Program-made: the position numbers and the translations under genes
NCBI RefSeq assembly: GCF_900156465.1
Contig: NZ_LT707064.1
Span: forward strand, 1,896,001 to 1,960,000
Reading direction: 5' to 3'
DNA: 64,000 nucleotides
Source of the DNA: Pseudomonas sp. 7SR1
GTDB taxonomy: Bacteria; Pseudomonadota; Gammaproteobacteria; Pseudomonadales; Pseudomonadaceae
Notes under the pieces: generated by a model
What the model was told of the DNA's origin: nothing
Seen by the model: the letters and a program-made list of their open reading frames with translations, nothing else
The model's database searches: none
Shown: piece after piece, positions 1 to 8,659 of the stretch
How positions within the stretch are numbered: position 1 is the first letter of the stretch
Layout of the letters: each line of letters starts with the position of its first letter

Positions 1-680
1 TGAAGGGTGCCAAGCTGCTTTATCCGCCGATCCAGCAACCACGCCCGCCGCTGTATTTCGGCGGCTCCTCGGAAGCCGCCCAGGACCTGGCCGCCGAGCA
101 GGTGGACATGGTGCTGACGTGGGGCGAGCCGCCAGCGGCCGTGGCGGAAAAGATCGAACAGGTCCGGGTCAAGGCGGCCAGGCTCGGGCGCACGGTGCGC
201 TTCGGCATTCGCCTGCATGTGATCGTGCGAGAAACCAATGCCGAAGCCTGGCAGGCGGCCGACCGATTGATCTCCCATCTGGACGACGACACCATCGCCC
301 GTGCCCAGGCCTCCCTGGCGCGCTTCGATTCGGTGGGCCAGCAACGCATGGCTGCGCTGCACGGTGGACGGCGCGACAAATTGGAGGTCAGCCCGAATCT
401 ATGGGCCGGTGTCGGCCTGGTTCGGGGCGGAGCCGGGACGGCACTGGTGGGCGATGGCCCGACCGTCGCTGCGCGGGTCAAGGAATACGCCGAGTTGGGG
501 ATCGACACCTTTATCTTCTCCGGCTACCCGCATCTGGAAGAGTCCTACCGCGTGGCGGAGTTGCTTTTCCCTCATCTGGATGTGGAGCGTGCGCCGTTGC
601 CGCAGAGCCAGGGGTACGTAAGCCCGTTCGGTGAGATGGTCGCCAACGATATCCTGCCCAAAGCCGCTTCCCAGAGTTGA
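1..680 (+). CDS. ssuD: FMNH2-dependent alkanesulfonate monooxygenase, C-terminal part (SsuD)
   Basis: The reading frame is open from base 3 and its start lies before the window. SsuD is a cytoplasmic TIM-barrel enzyme of the bacterial luciferase family that releases sulfite from C-S bonds of alkanesulfonates, using reduced flavin supplied by SsuE. The visible C-terminal ~225 residues include PPLYFGGSS and [11 protein letters not shown], then [16 protein letters not shown] and a typical end with [12 protein letters not shown]. It is followed 7 bases later by ssuC, ssuB and ssuF, the usual Pseudomonas sulfonate operon order, which supports SsuD over other luciferase-like monooxygenases. Confidence 0.93.
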   Translation, partial: KGAKLLYPPIQQPRPPLYFGGSSEAAQDLAAEQVDMVLTWGEPPAAVAEKIEQVRVKAARLGRTVRFGIRLHVIVRETNAEAWQAADRLISHLDDDTIARAQASLARFDSVGQQRMAALHGGRRDKLEVSPNLWAGVGLVRGGAGTALVGDGPTVAARVKEYAELGIDTFIFSGYPHLEESYRVAELLFPHLDVERAPLPQSQGYVSPFGEMVANDILPKAASQS

Positions 681-687
681 GGCGGCC

Positions 688-1470
688 ATGAAGAAACTTA
701 TCCACAACCTGGCGCCGTGGGCGGTGCCGCTGTTGTTGCTGGTGGTGTGGCAGCTGTCGGTATCGGCGGGCTGGTTATCCACGCGGATCCTGCCGGCCCC
801 GGTGGCCGTGATCGAAGCCGGAGCGCAGTTGGTGCGCAGCGGCGAAATCTGGACTCACCTGGCAATCAGTGGCTGGCGAGCGGCGCTGGGTTTCCTGATC
901 GGTGGCGGCATCGGCCTGGCCCTGGGTTTCATCACCGGCCTGTCGAAATGGGGCGAGCGCCTGCTGGACAGCTCGGTGCAGATGCTGCGAAACGTGCCCC
1001 ACCTGGCGTTGATTCCCCTGGTGATCCTGTGGTTCGGCATCGATGAGTCGGCGAAGATTTTCCTGGTGGCGCTGGGCACGCTATTTCCGGTCTACCTCAA
1101 TACTTACCACGGGATCCGCAACGTCGATCCGGCGTTGGTGGAGATGTCCCGCAGCTACGGGGTGTCCGGGTTCAGCCTGTTTCGGCAGGTGATCCTGCCG
1201 GGTGCATTGCCCTCTATCCTGGTGGGCGTGCGCTTCGCGCTGGGCTTCATGTGGCTGACACTGATCGTGGCGGAAACCATTTCCGCCAACGCCGGCATCG
1301 GTTACCTGGCCATGAATGCCCGGGAGTTCCTGCAAACCGATGTGGTGGTGCTGGCGATCCTTTTGTACGCCGTGCTCGGCAAGCTGGCCGACCTGGCGGC
1401 TCGTGGGCTTGAACGGGTCTGGTTGCGCTGGCATCCGGCCTATCAGGTACGCAGCGCAGGTGCCGCATGA
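688..1470 (+). CDS. ssuC: Aliphatic sulfonate ABC transporter permease SsuC
   Basis: Inner-membrane permease of the sulfonate importer. The ATG at 688 gives 260 residues, typical of SsuC/TauC; an in-frame ATG at 631 lies inside ssuD and is rejected. The protein is hydrophobic with about six membrane spans. The binding-protein-dependent permease signature, which contacts the ATPase, is seen around [20 protein letters not shown]. It overlaps ssuB by the four bases ATGA, so the two are probably translationally coupled. Confidence 0.95.
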   Translation: MKKLIHNLAPWAVPLLLLVVWQLSVSAGWLSTRILPAPVAVIEAGAQLVRSGEIWTHLAISGWRAALGFLIGGGIGLALGFITGLSKWGERLLDSSVQMLRNVPHLALIPLVILWFGIDESAKIFLVALGTLFPVYLNTYHGIRNVDPALVEMSRSYGVSGFSLFRQVILPGALPSILVGVRFALGFMWLTLIVAETISANAGIGYLAMNAREFLQTDVVVLAILLYAVLGKLADLAARGLERVWLRWHPAYQVRSAGAA

Positions 1471-2273
1471 GCGCTCAACAACCTCCACGCCTGTTGCGCG
1501 GCATTCCTCTGGTCGTGCGCCAATTGCAGAAGACCTTCGGTTCGCGACAGGTACTGCAAGACCTCGACCTGCACATCCCGGCCGGGCAGTTCGTGGCGGT
1601 AGTGGGGCGCAGCGGTTGCGGAAAAAGCACCTTGCTGCGCCTGCTGGCCGGCCTCGATCAGCCTTCGGACGGTCAGTTGCTGGCCGGTTCGGCGCCGTTG
1701 AGCGCGGCGCAACAGGACACGCGCCTGATGTTCCAGGAGGCGCGATTGCTGCCCTGGAAAAGAGTCATCGACAACGTCGGCCTGGGCTTGAAAGGCCACT
1801 GGCGAGCCCAGGCGCTACAGGCCTTGGAAGCCGTCGGTCTGGCCGACCGGGCGCAGGAGTGGCCGGCGGCGCTGTCCGGCGGGCAGAAACAACGGGTGGC
1901 CTTGGCCCGGGCGCTGATTCATCAACCGCGCCTGTTACTGCTCGACGAACCCCTGGGAGCGCTCGATGCCCTGACCCGCATCGAGATGCAACAACTGATC
2001 GAGCGTCTGTGGCAGCAACATGGTTTCACCGTGTTGCTGGTCACCCATGACGTCAGCGAAGCCGTGGCCGTCGCCGACCGGGTGATCCTGATAGAAGACG
2101 GTCGAATTGGCCTCGACCTGCCCGTCGACCTGCCACGACCACGGGCCCGCGGCTCCCATCGTCTGGCAGCCCTGGAAGCCCAGGTGCTCAATCGTGTGCT
2201 GTCCTTGCCCGGCCAACCGCCGGAACCCGAACCTGTTTCACCCTTGCCCACGCAATTGCGTTGGGCTCAATAG
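1467..2273 (+). CDS. ssuB: Aliphatic sulfonate ABC transporter ATP-binding protein SsuB
   Basis: ATPase that drives SsuC. Walker [10 protein letters not shown] lies near residues 47-55, the Q-loop in [12 protein letters not shown], the ABC signature in [15 protein letters not shown] and Walker B with D-loop in [12 protein letters not shown]; the switch His is in VTHDVSEAV. At 268 residues it is standard for the SsuB/TauB family. The start overlaps the ssuC stop codon. No periplasmic binding protein gene (ssuA) is in view; in this genus it usually lies upstream of ssuD, outside the window. Confidence 0.95.
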   Translation: MSAQQPPRLLRGIPLVVRQLQKTFGSRQVLQDLDLHIPAGQFVAVVGRSGCGKSTLLRLLAGLDQPSDGQLLAGSAPLSAAQQDTRLMFQEARLLPWKRVIDNVGLGLKGHWRAQALQALEAVGLADRAQEWPAALSGGQKQRVALARALIHQPRLLLLDEPLGALDALTRIEMQQLIERLWQQHGFTVLLVTHDVSEAVAVADRVILIEDGRIGLDLPVDLPRPRARGSHRLAALEAQVLNRVLSLPGQPPEPEPVSPLPTQLRWAQ

Positions 2274-2297
2274 CCTCATCCAGAAGGAATCGACACT

Positions 2298-2513
2298 ATG
2301 ACTATCAAAGCCATCAACGTACGTAACCAGTTCAAAGGCGTCATCAAGGAAATCGTGGAGGGCGACGTACTGTCGGAAATCGACGTACAGACCGCTTCCG
2401 GCATCGTCACGTCGGTGATCACTACGCGCTCGGTGAGGGAGTTGGAGCTGGCCATCGGCAGCGAAGTGATCGCCTTCGTCAAATCCACCGAGGTGTCTAT
2501 CGCCAAGTTGTGA
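2298..2513 (+). CDS. ssuF: Molybdopterin-binding (TOBE domain) protein SsuF
   Basis: A 71-residue single TOBE/Mop domain: MTIKAINVRNQFKG opens the fold, followed by a strand-rich core with the typical VTSVITTRSVRELEL and a C-terminal EVSIAKL. Such Mop proteins bind molybdate or pterin. In P. putida, ssuF ends the ssu operon and was reported to be needed for sulfonate use, though its exact role is unclear. The start is preceded by AGAAGGAAT. It is the last gene before the operon terminator at 2530. Confidence 0.88.
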   Translation: MTIKAINVRNQFKGVIKEIVEGDVLSEIDVQTASGIVTSVITTRSVRELELAIGSEVIAFVKSTEVSIAKL

Positions 2514-2529
2514 GCGATGCCTTGCCCGC

Positions 2530-2562
2530 AGCCCCGGACGGCGAGAGCCCTTCGGGGCTTTT
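2530..2562 (+). terminator. Rho-independent terminator of the ssu operon
   Basis: AGCCCCG (2530-2536) pairs with CGGGGCT (2553-2559) and is followed by TTTT on the plus strand, 17 bases after the ssuF stop. It marks the end of the sulfonate operon. Confidence 0.8.
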
Positions 2563-2565
2563 CAG

Positions 2566-2730
2566 TTATTGGACGTGCTGAGTCACTGCGCACACTTTGG
2601 CTTGACGCTTGAGCAGGCGACCGATGCCGTGGATGAAGTGATCAACTGGGAAGCTGAGCTCGGCGAGCACTCCGCAAGCCTTTTGAGAGGTGTCGAGTCC
2701 ACCATGGGGGCCCATCGCATGAAGAGCTGA
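2566..2730 (+). pseudogene. Possible remnant of a HipA-family C terminus
   Basis: The frame 2566-2730 has no ATG or Shine-Dalgarno at its head but stays open and ends at TGA 2728-2730. Its translation includes HFGLTLEQATDAVDEV followed by INWEAELGEHS, which resembles the C-terminal helices of HipA-like kinase toxins (HFGLs..A...ieev...v..w). This is recognition from memory over about 45 residues only. It may instead be chance coding-like sequence between the ssu terminator and the TetR gene. No hipB partner is present. Confidence 0.3.
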
Positions 2731-2738
2731 TCGGCACA

Positions 2739-3374
2739 TCAGGCGACTTCACGCTTGGGCAAATAGGGTGGCAGGTACAATCCCAGGTACGCATCGAACA
2801 CCCGCATGCCTTCCTCGGCCATGCGAGGGGTGATCTGGCCGTGCAACTGCACCGAGCGGGCATAGACGCGGTCGCCCAATTCCATGGCGAGGGCGAATAC
2901 GTCGACATCACCAGGCAGCGCCGGCAGTTCGAAGTGGCGGGCGAAGAGTTTGTGCATCAGGTCGCTCAGTTCCAGGTCGTGCTGGCGGTCGGCCTGGGTG
3001 ACTTCGGTCAGCCCGTGCTGGGCCAGGATCAATTGGCGAGCGGCGGCATCCTGGCCATAGATCGTCAACATGCGCTGCTCCACCAGTCGTGACAATTCGC
3101 GCCAATGATTCAGCGAACCGTGATCGATCGGCGCTAGCAGGCAGGCGCGGAAGGCGGCATGGACGTCCGCGGTCAATGCTTCGAGCAGGGCCGGAACGCT
3201 GGCAAAGAAGTGATACACGGAAGAGGGCGGAATGCCCGCGCGCTCGGCGACGCTGTAGATCGAAAGGCTGGCCACGCCTTCGGCCGCCAGCAGCGTGCGG
3301 GCGGCATCGAGGATCGAATCGATCCGGGCCTGGCTGCGTGCGCGGGGTTTGCGAGGGGTGGCAATGCGCGTCAT
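2739..3374 (-). CDS. TetR/AcrR family transcriptional regulator
   Basis: A 211-residue protein with a standard N-terminal TetR helix-turn-helix (residues ~14-60): RIDSILDAARTLLAAEG, then SIYSVAERAGIPPSSVYHFF. The C-terminal ~150 residues are the ligand-binding domain, with no recognisable subfamily. It is a single gene between the ssu operon and the convergent side of spuI, so its target cannot be inferred with confidence; self-regulation or control of a neighbouring operon is possible. The ATG at 3374 has a GGAG-like element (plus-strand CTCC at 3381) as ribosome binding site. Confidence 0.88.
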   Translation of the reverse strand: MTRIATPRKPRARSQARIDSILDAARTLLAAEGVASLSIYSVAERAGIPPSSVYHFFASVPALLEALTADVHAAFRACLLAPIDHGSLNHWRELSRLVEQRMLTIYGQDAAARQLILAQHGLTEVTQADRQHDLELSDLMHKLFARHFELPALPGDVDVFALAMELGDRVYARSVQLHGQITPRMAEEGMRVFDAYLGLYLPPYLPKREVA

Positions 3375-3439
3375 GGGACTCTCCTGCGGGGCTGCCGGGC
3401 ATTGTACGAGCAGGGATTTGTATTGTCTGCCAGGCCGTC

Positions 3440-3532
3440 ATCGCGAGCAGGCCCGCTCCCACATGGATCTTCGTCGGGCTCAAGAATGGGGGGGCGTTCA
3501 AATATCCTGTGGGAGCGAGCCTGCTCGCGATA
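3440..3532. repeat. Pair of inverted REP sequences (BIME)
   Basis: ATCGCGAGCAGGCCCGCTCC (from 3440) and, in opposite orientation, GGGAGCGAGCCTGCTCGCGA (to ~3531) are Pseudomonas REP elements about 45 bases apart. Each can form its own hairpin and the pair can form a long stem. They lie between the TetR gene and the spuI terminator. Confidence 0.85.
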
Positions 3533-3537
3533 GGCAT

Positions 3538-3572
3538 AAAAAAACGCCGCAGCCTCGAAGGCCTGCGGCGTT
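3538..3572 (-). terminator. Rho-independent terminator downstream of spuI
   Basis: AACGCCGCAG (3543-3552) pairs with CTGCGGCGTT (3563-3572). On the minus strand the stem is followed by a T run (plus-strand A run 3538-3544). It lies just past the spuI stop codon. Confidence 0.85.
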
Positions 3573-3590
3573 ATTCGTTGCAGCAACCGC

Positions 3591-4967
3591 TTAAACGGTA
3601 TGCAGGTACCAGTTGTACTCGAGGTCGGAGATGGAATGTTCGAACTCTTCCAGCTCACTCTCCTTGCAGGCCACGAAGATATCGATGTATTTCGGGTCGA
3701 TGTACTTGGCCATGACTTCGCTGTCGTCCAGTTCCCGCAGGGCATCGCGCAGGTTGTTCGGCAGGCTCTGTTCGTTCTGCTCGTAACTGTTGCCTTCCAC
3801 CGGCGCACCGGGCTCGATCTTGTTGACCAGGCCGTGGTGCACTCCCGCCAGCACGGAGGCCATCAGCAGGTACGGGTTGGCATCGGCGCCGGCGACGCGG
3901 TGTTCCAGGCGCACGGCATCGGCCGAACCGGTGGGGACGCGCAGGGCCACGGTGCGGTTGTCCAGGCCCCAGGTCGGCGAGTTCGGCACGTAGAACTGTG
4001 CGCCGAAACGGCGATAGGAGTTGACGTTGGGGCAGAGGAAAGCCATCTGCGCGGGCAGGGTCTCGAGCACACCGCCGATCGCGTGACGCAGCGCGGCGTT
4101 CTGCTCGGGATCCTCGCTGGCAAAGATATTCTTGCCATCTTTGTCCAGGATCGAGATGTGAACATGCAGGCCGTTGCCTGCCTGGCCCGGATAGGGCTTG
4201 GCCATGAAGGTGGTGTCCATTTCATGGTCGTAGGCGATGTTCTTGATCAGGCGCTTGAGCAGGACGGCGTAGTCGCAGGCCTTCATCGGGTCGGCCACGT
4301 GGTGCAGGTTCACTTCGAACTGCGCCGGGGCACTTTCCTTGACGATGGCGTCGGCGGGAATGCCTTGCTCCTTGGCACCTTCCAGGATGTCCTGGAGGCA
4401 GTCGACGTATTCGTCGAGGTCGTCGATCAGGTAGACCTGGGTCGAATGCGGGCGTTTGCCGGAAATGGGCGAGCGGGGCGGCTGTGGACGGCCATTCACG
4501 TTCTCCTGGTCGATCAGGTAGAACTCCAGCTCGAACGCTGCGCAGATGGTCAGGCCCAGTTCATCGAACTTGGTCACGACCTGGCGCAGGACTTCGCGAG
4601 GGTCGGCGAAGAAAGGCTCGCCTTCGAGCTCGTGCATGGTCATCAGCAGCTGCGCGGTAGGGCGCTTCTGCCAGGGTTCGTTGGAGAGGGTGCCAGGGAT
4701 TGGATAGCAGATGCGGTCGGCATCGCCGATGTCCAGGCCCAGGCCGGTGCTTTCCACCGTCGAACCATTGATATCCAGGGCAAACAGGGAGGCCGGCAGG
4801 TTGATGCCTTTCTCGTAAACCTTGTGGAGGCTGGTGCGTTCGATGCGCTTGCCGCGCACCACACCATTCATATCCGCAATCAGAAGGTCAACGTACAGAA
4901 CCTCAGGATGTTCCTTAAGGAACGCGTTCGCTTCGTTAAGCTGAACGGCACGCGGGGGTACCGACAT
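3591..4967 (-). CDS. spuI: Glutamine synthetase family protein, gamma-glutamylpolyamine synthetase type (SpuI)
   Basis: A 458-residue member of the glutamine synthetase superfamily (PuuA/GlnA-like). Family members of this kind join glutamate to polyamines or other amines with ATP, the first step of the gamma-glutamylation route of putrescine breakdown. Visible elements are MNGVVRGKRI (N-terminal beta-grasp), AAFELEFYLID (metal-binding Glu), GNGLHVHIS (ATP/metal His) and the glutamate-binding NRTVALRVP with EHRVAGADANPYL. It is divergent from spuB across a 604-base intergenic region, matching spuI beside the spu operon of P. aeruginosa. The amine specificity cannot be read from the sequence. 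Confidence 0.88.
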   Translation of the reverse strand: MSVPPRAVQLNEANAFLKEHPEVLYVDLLIADMNGVVRGKRIERTSLHKVYEKGINLPASLFALDINGSTVESTGLGLDIGDADRICYPIPGTLSNEPWQKRPTAQLLMTMHELEGEPFFADPREVLRQVVTKFDELGLTICAAFELEFYLIDQENVNGRPQPPRSPISGKRPHSTQVYLIDDLDEYVDCLQDILEGAKEQGIPADAIVKESAPAQFEVNLHHVADPMKACDYAVLLKRLIKNIAYDHEMDTTFMAKPYPGQAGNGLHVHISILDKDGKNIFASEDPEQNAALRHAIGGVLETLPAQMAFLCPNVNSYRRFGAQFYVPNSPTWGLDNRTVALRVPTGSADAVRLEHRVAGADANPYLLMASVLAGVHHGLVNKIEPGAPVEGNSYEQNEQSLPNNLRDALRELDDSEVMAKYIDPKYIDIFVACKESELEEFEHSISDLEYNWYLHTV

Positions 4968-5571
4968 GATGCAACACCTTTGTTGTTAAAAATATCAATC
5001 ATTGATCTCTTTGAAACCCAGTCAACCCGAACGGCATGCCGAAGTCAAGCAGGGCCTTTTTTGCCCTAAAAAAGCACTTGAGGGGCTTTTTTGGAGCAGT
5101 TTGGGGCGTTTTTTCCCCTTCAAGGGGCTTGGCGCCCGCAGGCTTGAGCGGGCCGTGTTGTATTTTTTACGGGGGTGTTGTGTAAAAAAATGAACAAGGC
5201 TAAGCTCGATTCAAACCCATAACAGCAATAATACCGGGGTGCTTCATGTCTCGCCTGCCGTACCAACGGCGTCACCACCTGTCCCAGCAGATCGGTTGGC
5301 ATGCTCGTCGCATCAGTGGCGAGGCGTGTCCCCAGGCCATGACGACGGCCACCGAGCGCCTGCCCATGTCGACTTCATCCCTGGTGCGTCAGCCGTCATC
5401 TTCGTCCAATATTCTGGACGCTCTGGACGAAACTCTCTTTAGCAGCTCTCCTTTCAATGTAGAACCTTTTCCCGGGCATTTGTCGGGCAGGGGCAACACA
5501 ACGCGACGCCGATGCGTCAAACAACCCCTGGCTAGCCTTGGCAGCCAGGAAAATCACGCCTAGAGGCATTT
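4968..5571. promoter_or_regulatory. Divergent spuI/spuB control region with phased A/T tracts
   Basis: This 604-base gap contains both divergent promoters. It carries homopolymeric runs T6 5057, A6 5068, T6 5087, T6 5109, T6 5163 and A7 5184. Their start-to-start distances (11, 19, 22, 54, 21) are close to multiples of a helical turn, so the DNA may be intrinsically bent. A 105-codon ORF at 5246-5563 (starts MSRLPYQRRH, rich in Ser/Arg) has only a weak ribosome site and no family resemblance; I leave it as improbable. The AGAGG before ATG 5572 is the spuB ribosome site. Confidence 0.5.
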
Positions 5572-6930
5572 ATGAGTAACAACCTCGACCAGCTCACCGA
5601 TTGGTTGAAAGACCATAAGATCACAGAAGTCGAATGCATGATTGGCGACCTGACCGGTATCACCCGGGGCAAGATTTCGCCGACCAACAAGTTCATTGCC
5701 GAAAAAGGCATGCGCCTGCCCGAGAGCGTTCTGCTCCAGACCGTTACGGGCGACTATGTCGAAGACGACATCTATTACGAACTGCTGGATCCGGCCGACA
5801 TCGACATGGTGTGCCGTCCGGACGAAAACGCTGTATTCCTGGTGCCCTGGGCCATCGAGCCCACCGCCCAGGTGATCCACGACGCCTATGACAAGCAGGG
5901 CAACCCCATCGAGCTGTCGCCGCGCAACGTGCTGAAAAAGGTGCTCAAGCTCTACGCCGACAAGGGATGGCAGCCCATCGTCGCACCGGAAATGGAGTTC
6001 TACCTGACCAAGCGCAGCGACGACCCGGACTTCCCGTTGCAGCCGCCCATCGGTCGCTCAGGCCGCCCGGAAACCGGTCGCCAGTCTTTCTCCATTGAAG
6101 CGGCCAACGAATTCGACCCACTGTTCGAAGATGTCTACGACTGGTGCGAGTTGCAGGAGCTGGACCTCGACACCCTGATCCATGAGGACGGCACGGCGCA
6201 GATGGAAATCAATTTCCGTCATGGCGATGCCTTGTCCCTGGCCGACCAGATCCTGGTGTTCAAGCGCACCATGCGTGAAGCCGCGCTCAAGCACGATGTG
6301 GCCGCGACCTTCATGGCCAAGCCCATGACCGGCGAACCGGGCAGTGCGATGCACCTGCACCAGAGCATCATCGACAAGGAAACCGGCAAGAACGTCTTCT
6401 CCAATGAAGACGGGACGATGAGCGAGCTGTTCCTGCACCACATCGGCGGGCTGCAGAAGCTGATCCCCGAGCTGTTGCCGCTGTTCGCGCCCAACGTCAA
6501 CTCGTTCCGCCGCTTCCTGCCGGATACCTCGGCGCCGGTGAACGTCGAATGGGGCGAGGAGAACCGTACCGTCGGCCTGCGGGTGCCGGATGCCGGGCCG
6601 CAGAACCGTCGGGTGGAAAACCGCCTGCCGGGTGCCGACGCCAACCCGTACCTGGCCATCGCCGCCAGCCTGCTGTGTGGCTTCATCGGCATGGTCGAAG
6701 GCCTCAAGCCGAGCGCACCGGTGGTGGGCCGTGGTTATGAGCGCCGCAACCTGCGCCTGCCGCTGACCATCGAGGACGCCCTCGAGCGCATGGAAAACAG
6801 CACCACCATCGAGAAGTACCTGGGTAAGAAATTCATCACAGGCTACGTCGCGGTCAAGCGGGCCGAGCATGAAAACTTCAAGCGCGTCATCAGTTCGTGG
6901 GAGCGGGAATTCCTGCTCTTTGCCGTCTGA
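5572..6930 (+). CDS. spuB: Gamma-glutamylpolyamine synthetase (SpuB, glutamine synthetase family)
   Basis: A 452-residue glutamine synthetase-like enzyme paralogous to the divergent SpuI. The landmarks are MIGDLTGITRGKI, APEMEFYLTK (metal Glu), GSAMHLHQS, NRTVGLRVPD and ENRLPGADANPYLA. The likely reaction is ATP-dependent gamma-glutamylation of putrescine or a related polyamine, as for E. coli PuuA and the P. aeruginosa glutamylpolyamine synthetases. It heads the spuBC-DEFGH run; the transaminase gene starts 57 bases downstream. The spuA-type amidohydrolase that separates spuI and spuB in P. aeruginosa is not present here. Confidence 0.92.
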   Translation: MSNNLDQLTDWLKDHKITEVECMIGDLTGITRGKISPTNKFIAEKGMRLPESVLLQTVTGDYVEDDIYYELLDPADIDMVCRPDENAVFLVPWAIEPTAQVIHDAYDKQGNPIELSPRNVLKKVLKLYADKGWQPIVAPEMEFYLTKRSDDPDFPLQPPIGRSGRPETGRQSFSIEAANEFDPLFEDVYDWCELQELDLDTLIHEDGTAQMEINFRHGDALSLADQILVFKRTMREAALKHDVAATFMAKPMTGEPGSAMHLHQSIIDKETGKNVFSNEDGTMSELFLHHIGGLQKLIPELLPLFAPNVNSFRRFLPDTSAPVNVEWGEENRTVGLRVPDAGPQNRRVENRLPGADANPYLAIAASLLCGFIGMVEGLKPSAPVVGRGYERRNLRLPLTIEDALERMENSTTIEKYLGKKFITGYVAVKRAEHENFKRVISSWEREFLLFAV

Positions 6931-6987
6931 TGCGCCGGGCGGGGCGGTCCAGGCCGCTTCGCCCCAACCGATACAAGGAGAATTCGC

Positions 6988-8352
6988 ATGACCCGCAACA
7001 ATCCGCAGACCCTCCAATGGCAAGCCTTGAGCAGCGAGCACCACCTGGCGCCATTCAGCGACTTCAAGCAGCTCAAGCAGAAAGGGCCGCGCATCATCAC
7101 CCGTGCCAAGGGCGTCTACCTTTGGGACAGCGAAGGCAACAAGATCCTCGACGGCATGGCCGGCCTCTGGTGCGTGGCGGTCGGCTACGGCCGTGATGAG
7201 CTGGCCGAAGCCGCCAGCCAGCAGATGCGTGAGTTGCCGTACTACAACCTGTTTTTCCAGACGGCCCATCCGCCGGCGCTGGAGCTGTCCAAGGCCATCG
7301 CCGACGTCGCCCCGCCCGGCATGAGCCATGTGTTCTTCACCGGTTCCGGCTCGGAAGGCAACGACACCATGTTGCGCATGGTCCGCCACTACTGGGCGAT
7401 CAAGGGCCAGCCGAACAAGAAGGTCATCATCAGTCGCAAGAACGGCTATCACGGCTCGACCGTGGCCGGCGCGAGCCTGGGTGGCATGACCTATATGCAT
7501 GAGCAGGGCGACCTGCCGATCCCGGGCATCACCCATATCGCCCAGCCATACTGGTTCGGCGAAGGCGGCGACATGAGCCCCGAAGAGTTCGGTGTGTGGG
7601 CAGCCAACCAGCTGGAAGAGAAGATCCTGGAGATTGGCGTCGACAATGTCGGTGCATTCATTGCCGAGCCGATCCAGGGCGCGGGCGGCGTGATCGTGCC
7701 GCCGGACACCTACTGGCCGCGCATGAAGGAAATCCTCGCCAAGTACGACATTCTGTTCGTGGCCGACGAAGTGATCTGTGGCTTCGGCCGCACCGGTGAG
7801 TGGTTCGGTACCGATCATTACGGGTTGAAACCCCACATGATGACCATCGCCAAGGGGCTGACCTCCGGATACATCCCCATGGGCGGCCTGATCGTACGCG
7901 ACGACGTGGTCGCGGTGCTCAACGAGGGCGGCGACTTCAACCACGGGTTCACCTATTCCGGTCACCCGGTGGCTGCGGCAGTGGCCCTGGAAAACATCCG
8001 CATCCTGCGCGAAGAGAAGATCGTCGAGCGTGTCCACGACGAAACGGCACCTTATTTGCAGAAGCGCTTGCGGGAACTGAACGATCATCCGCTGGTGGGT
8101 GAAGTGCGTGGCGTCGGTTTGCTGGGGGCGATCGAACTGGTCCGGGACAAGGCCACGCGCCAGCGTTATGAAGGCAAGGGTGCGGGCATGATCTGCCGGC
8201 AGTTCTGCTTCGATAACGGCCTGATCATGCGCGCGGTGGGAGACACCATGATCATTGCGCCGCCGCTGGTGATCAGCAAGGCCGAGATCGATGAATTGGT
8301 GACCAAGGCACGACACTGCCTGGACCTGACCCTCGGTGTGTTGCAAGGCTAG
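6988..8352 (+). CDS. spuC: Polyamine:pyruvate aminotransferase SpuC
   Basis: A 454-residue class III (omega) PLP transaminase. SpuC of P. aeruginosa moves the amino group of putrescine, cadaverine or spermidine to pyruvate. Visible: FTGSGSEGNDT (phosphate-binding), GYHGSTVAG (PLP-stacking Tyr), FVADEVICGFGRTG (Asp holding the pyridine N) and the Schiff-base lysine K289 in MTIAKGLTSG. The start has AAGGAGAATTCGC upstream. The stop codon TAG (8350-8352) is shared with the end of a MITE-like repeat that begins there. It is also a typical industrial omega-transaminase homologue. Confidence 0.93.
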   Translation: MTRNNPQTLQWQALSSEHHLAPFSDFKQLKQKGPRIITRAKGVYLWDSEGNKILDGMAGLWCVAVGYGRDELAEAASQQMRELPYYNLFFQTAHPPALELSKAIADVAPPGMSHVFFTGSGSEGNDTMLRMVRHYWAIKGQPNKKVIISRKNGYHGSTVAGASLGGMTYMHEQGDLPIPGITHIAQPYWFGEGGDMSPEEFGVWAANQLEEKILEIGVDNVGAFIAEPIQGAGGVIVPPDTYWPRMKEILAKYDILFVADEVICGFGRTGEWFGTDHYGLKPHMMTIAKGLTSGYIPMGGLIVRDDVVAVLNEGGDFNHGFTYSGHPVAAAVALENIRILREEKIVERVHDETAPYLQKRLRELNDHPLVGEVRGVGLLGAIELVRDKATRQRYEGKGAGMICRQFCFDNGLIMRAVGDTMIIAPPLVISKAEIDELVTKARHCLDLTLGVLQG

Positions 8353-8493
8353 GGTTTGTACGAAAAGTCGCCGAGCGGCGATCAGGCAAGGCGAAAGCAC
8401 GCGAGCAAGCGCAGTTGACGGGTCGTCATTGAGCATTGCGAGCCTGTTTTCAACGCAGCATGGTCGTTGCGCAAGCACTTATCGTACAGAGCC
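8353..8493 (+). repeat. MITE-like intergenic repeat, copy A
   Basis: A 141-base element starting GGTTTGTACGAAAAGTC and ending ACTTATCGTACAGAGCC; these ends are imperfect inverted repeats. Internal words GATCAGGCAAGGCGAAA and GTTTTCAACGCAGCATGG are shared with the reverse complement of copy C (25974-26112). It abuts the spuC stop codon. Directly after it CAGAGCCTA (8487-8495) and TAGGCTCTG (8501-8509) form a perfect 9-bp hairpin, as if the terminus of a second, truncated copy followed. Confidence 0.75.
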
Positions 8494-8510
8494 TAAGTGC
8501 TAGGCTCTGA

Positions 8511-8534
8511 GGGAGGCGCCTTGAAGGACCTCCC
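8511..8534 (+). promoter_or_regulatory. Hairpin in the spuD leader
   Basis: GGGAGG (8511-8516) with CCTT (8519-8522) pairs with AAGG (8524-8527) and CCTCCC (8529-8534). No T run follows, so it is more likely an mRNA-stabilising or attenuating structure between spuC and spuD than a plain terminator. The rest of the 307-base gap (8353-8659) holds repeat copy A and the spuD ribosome site TGGAG, with no gene. Confidence 0.5.
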
Positions 8535-8659
8535 CCGGTTTGAAAAGGCTGGGTTTGTGTTGAAAGCCTGCCCTGTAACTTGCCAGACTACCGCCTGTTC
8601 AAGTTGCCCGCGAGCCGGCTACTGAACTGTGGCTTAAAAGAATAACTGGAGCATCATCC

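Noticed and set aside
3600..5069. 489-codon plus-strand frame over spuI
   Set aside because: Antisense to a clear glutamine synthetase family gene.
5246..5563. 105-codon ORF between spuI and spuB
   Set aside because: Weak ribosome site and no family resemblance. It ends 8 bases before the spuB start, so a leader role is not excluded, but I do not call it a gene.
6058..8478. Very long 806-codon frame on the minus strand
   Set aside because: It is antisense to spuB and spuC, which have full family motifs. The open antisense frame is a by-product of high-GC codon usage, and its translation is low-complexity His/Gln/Asp-rich.
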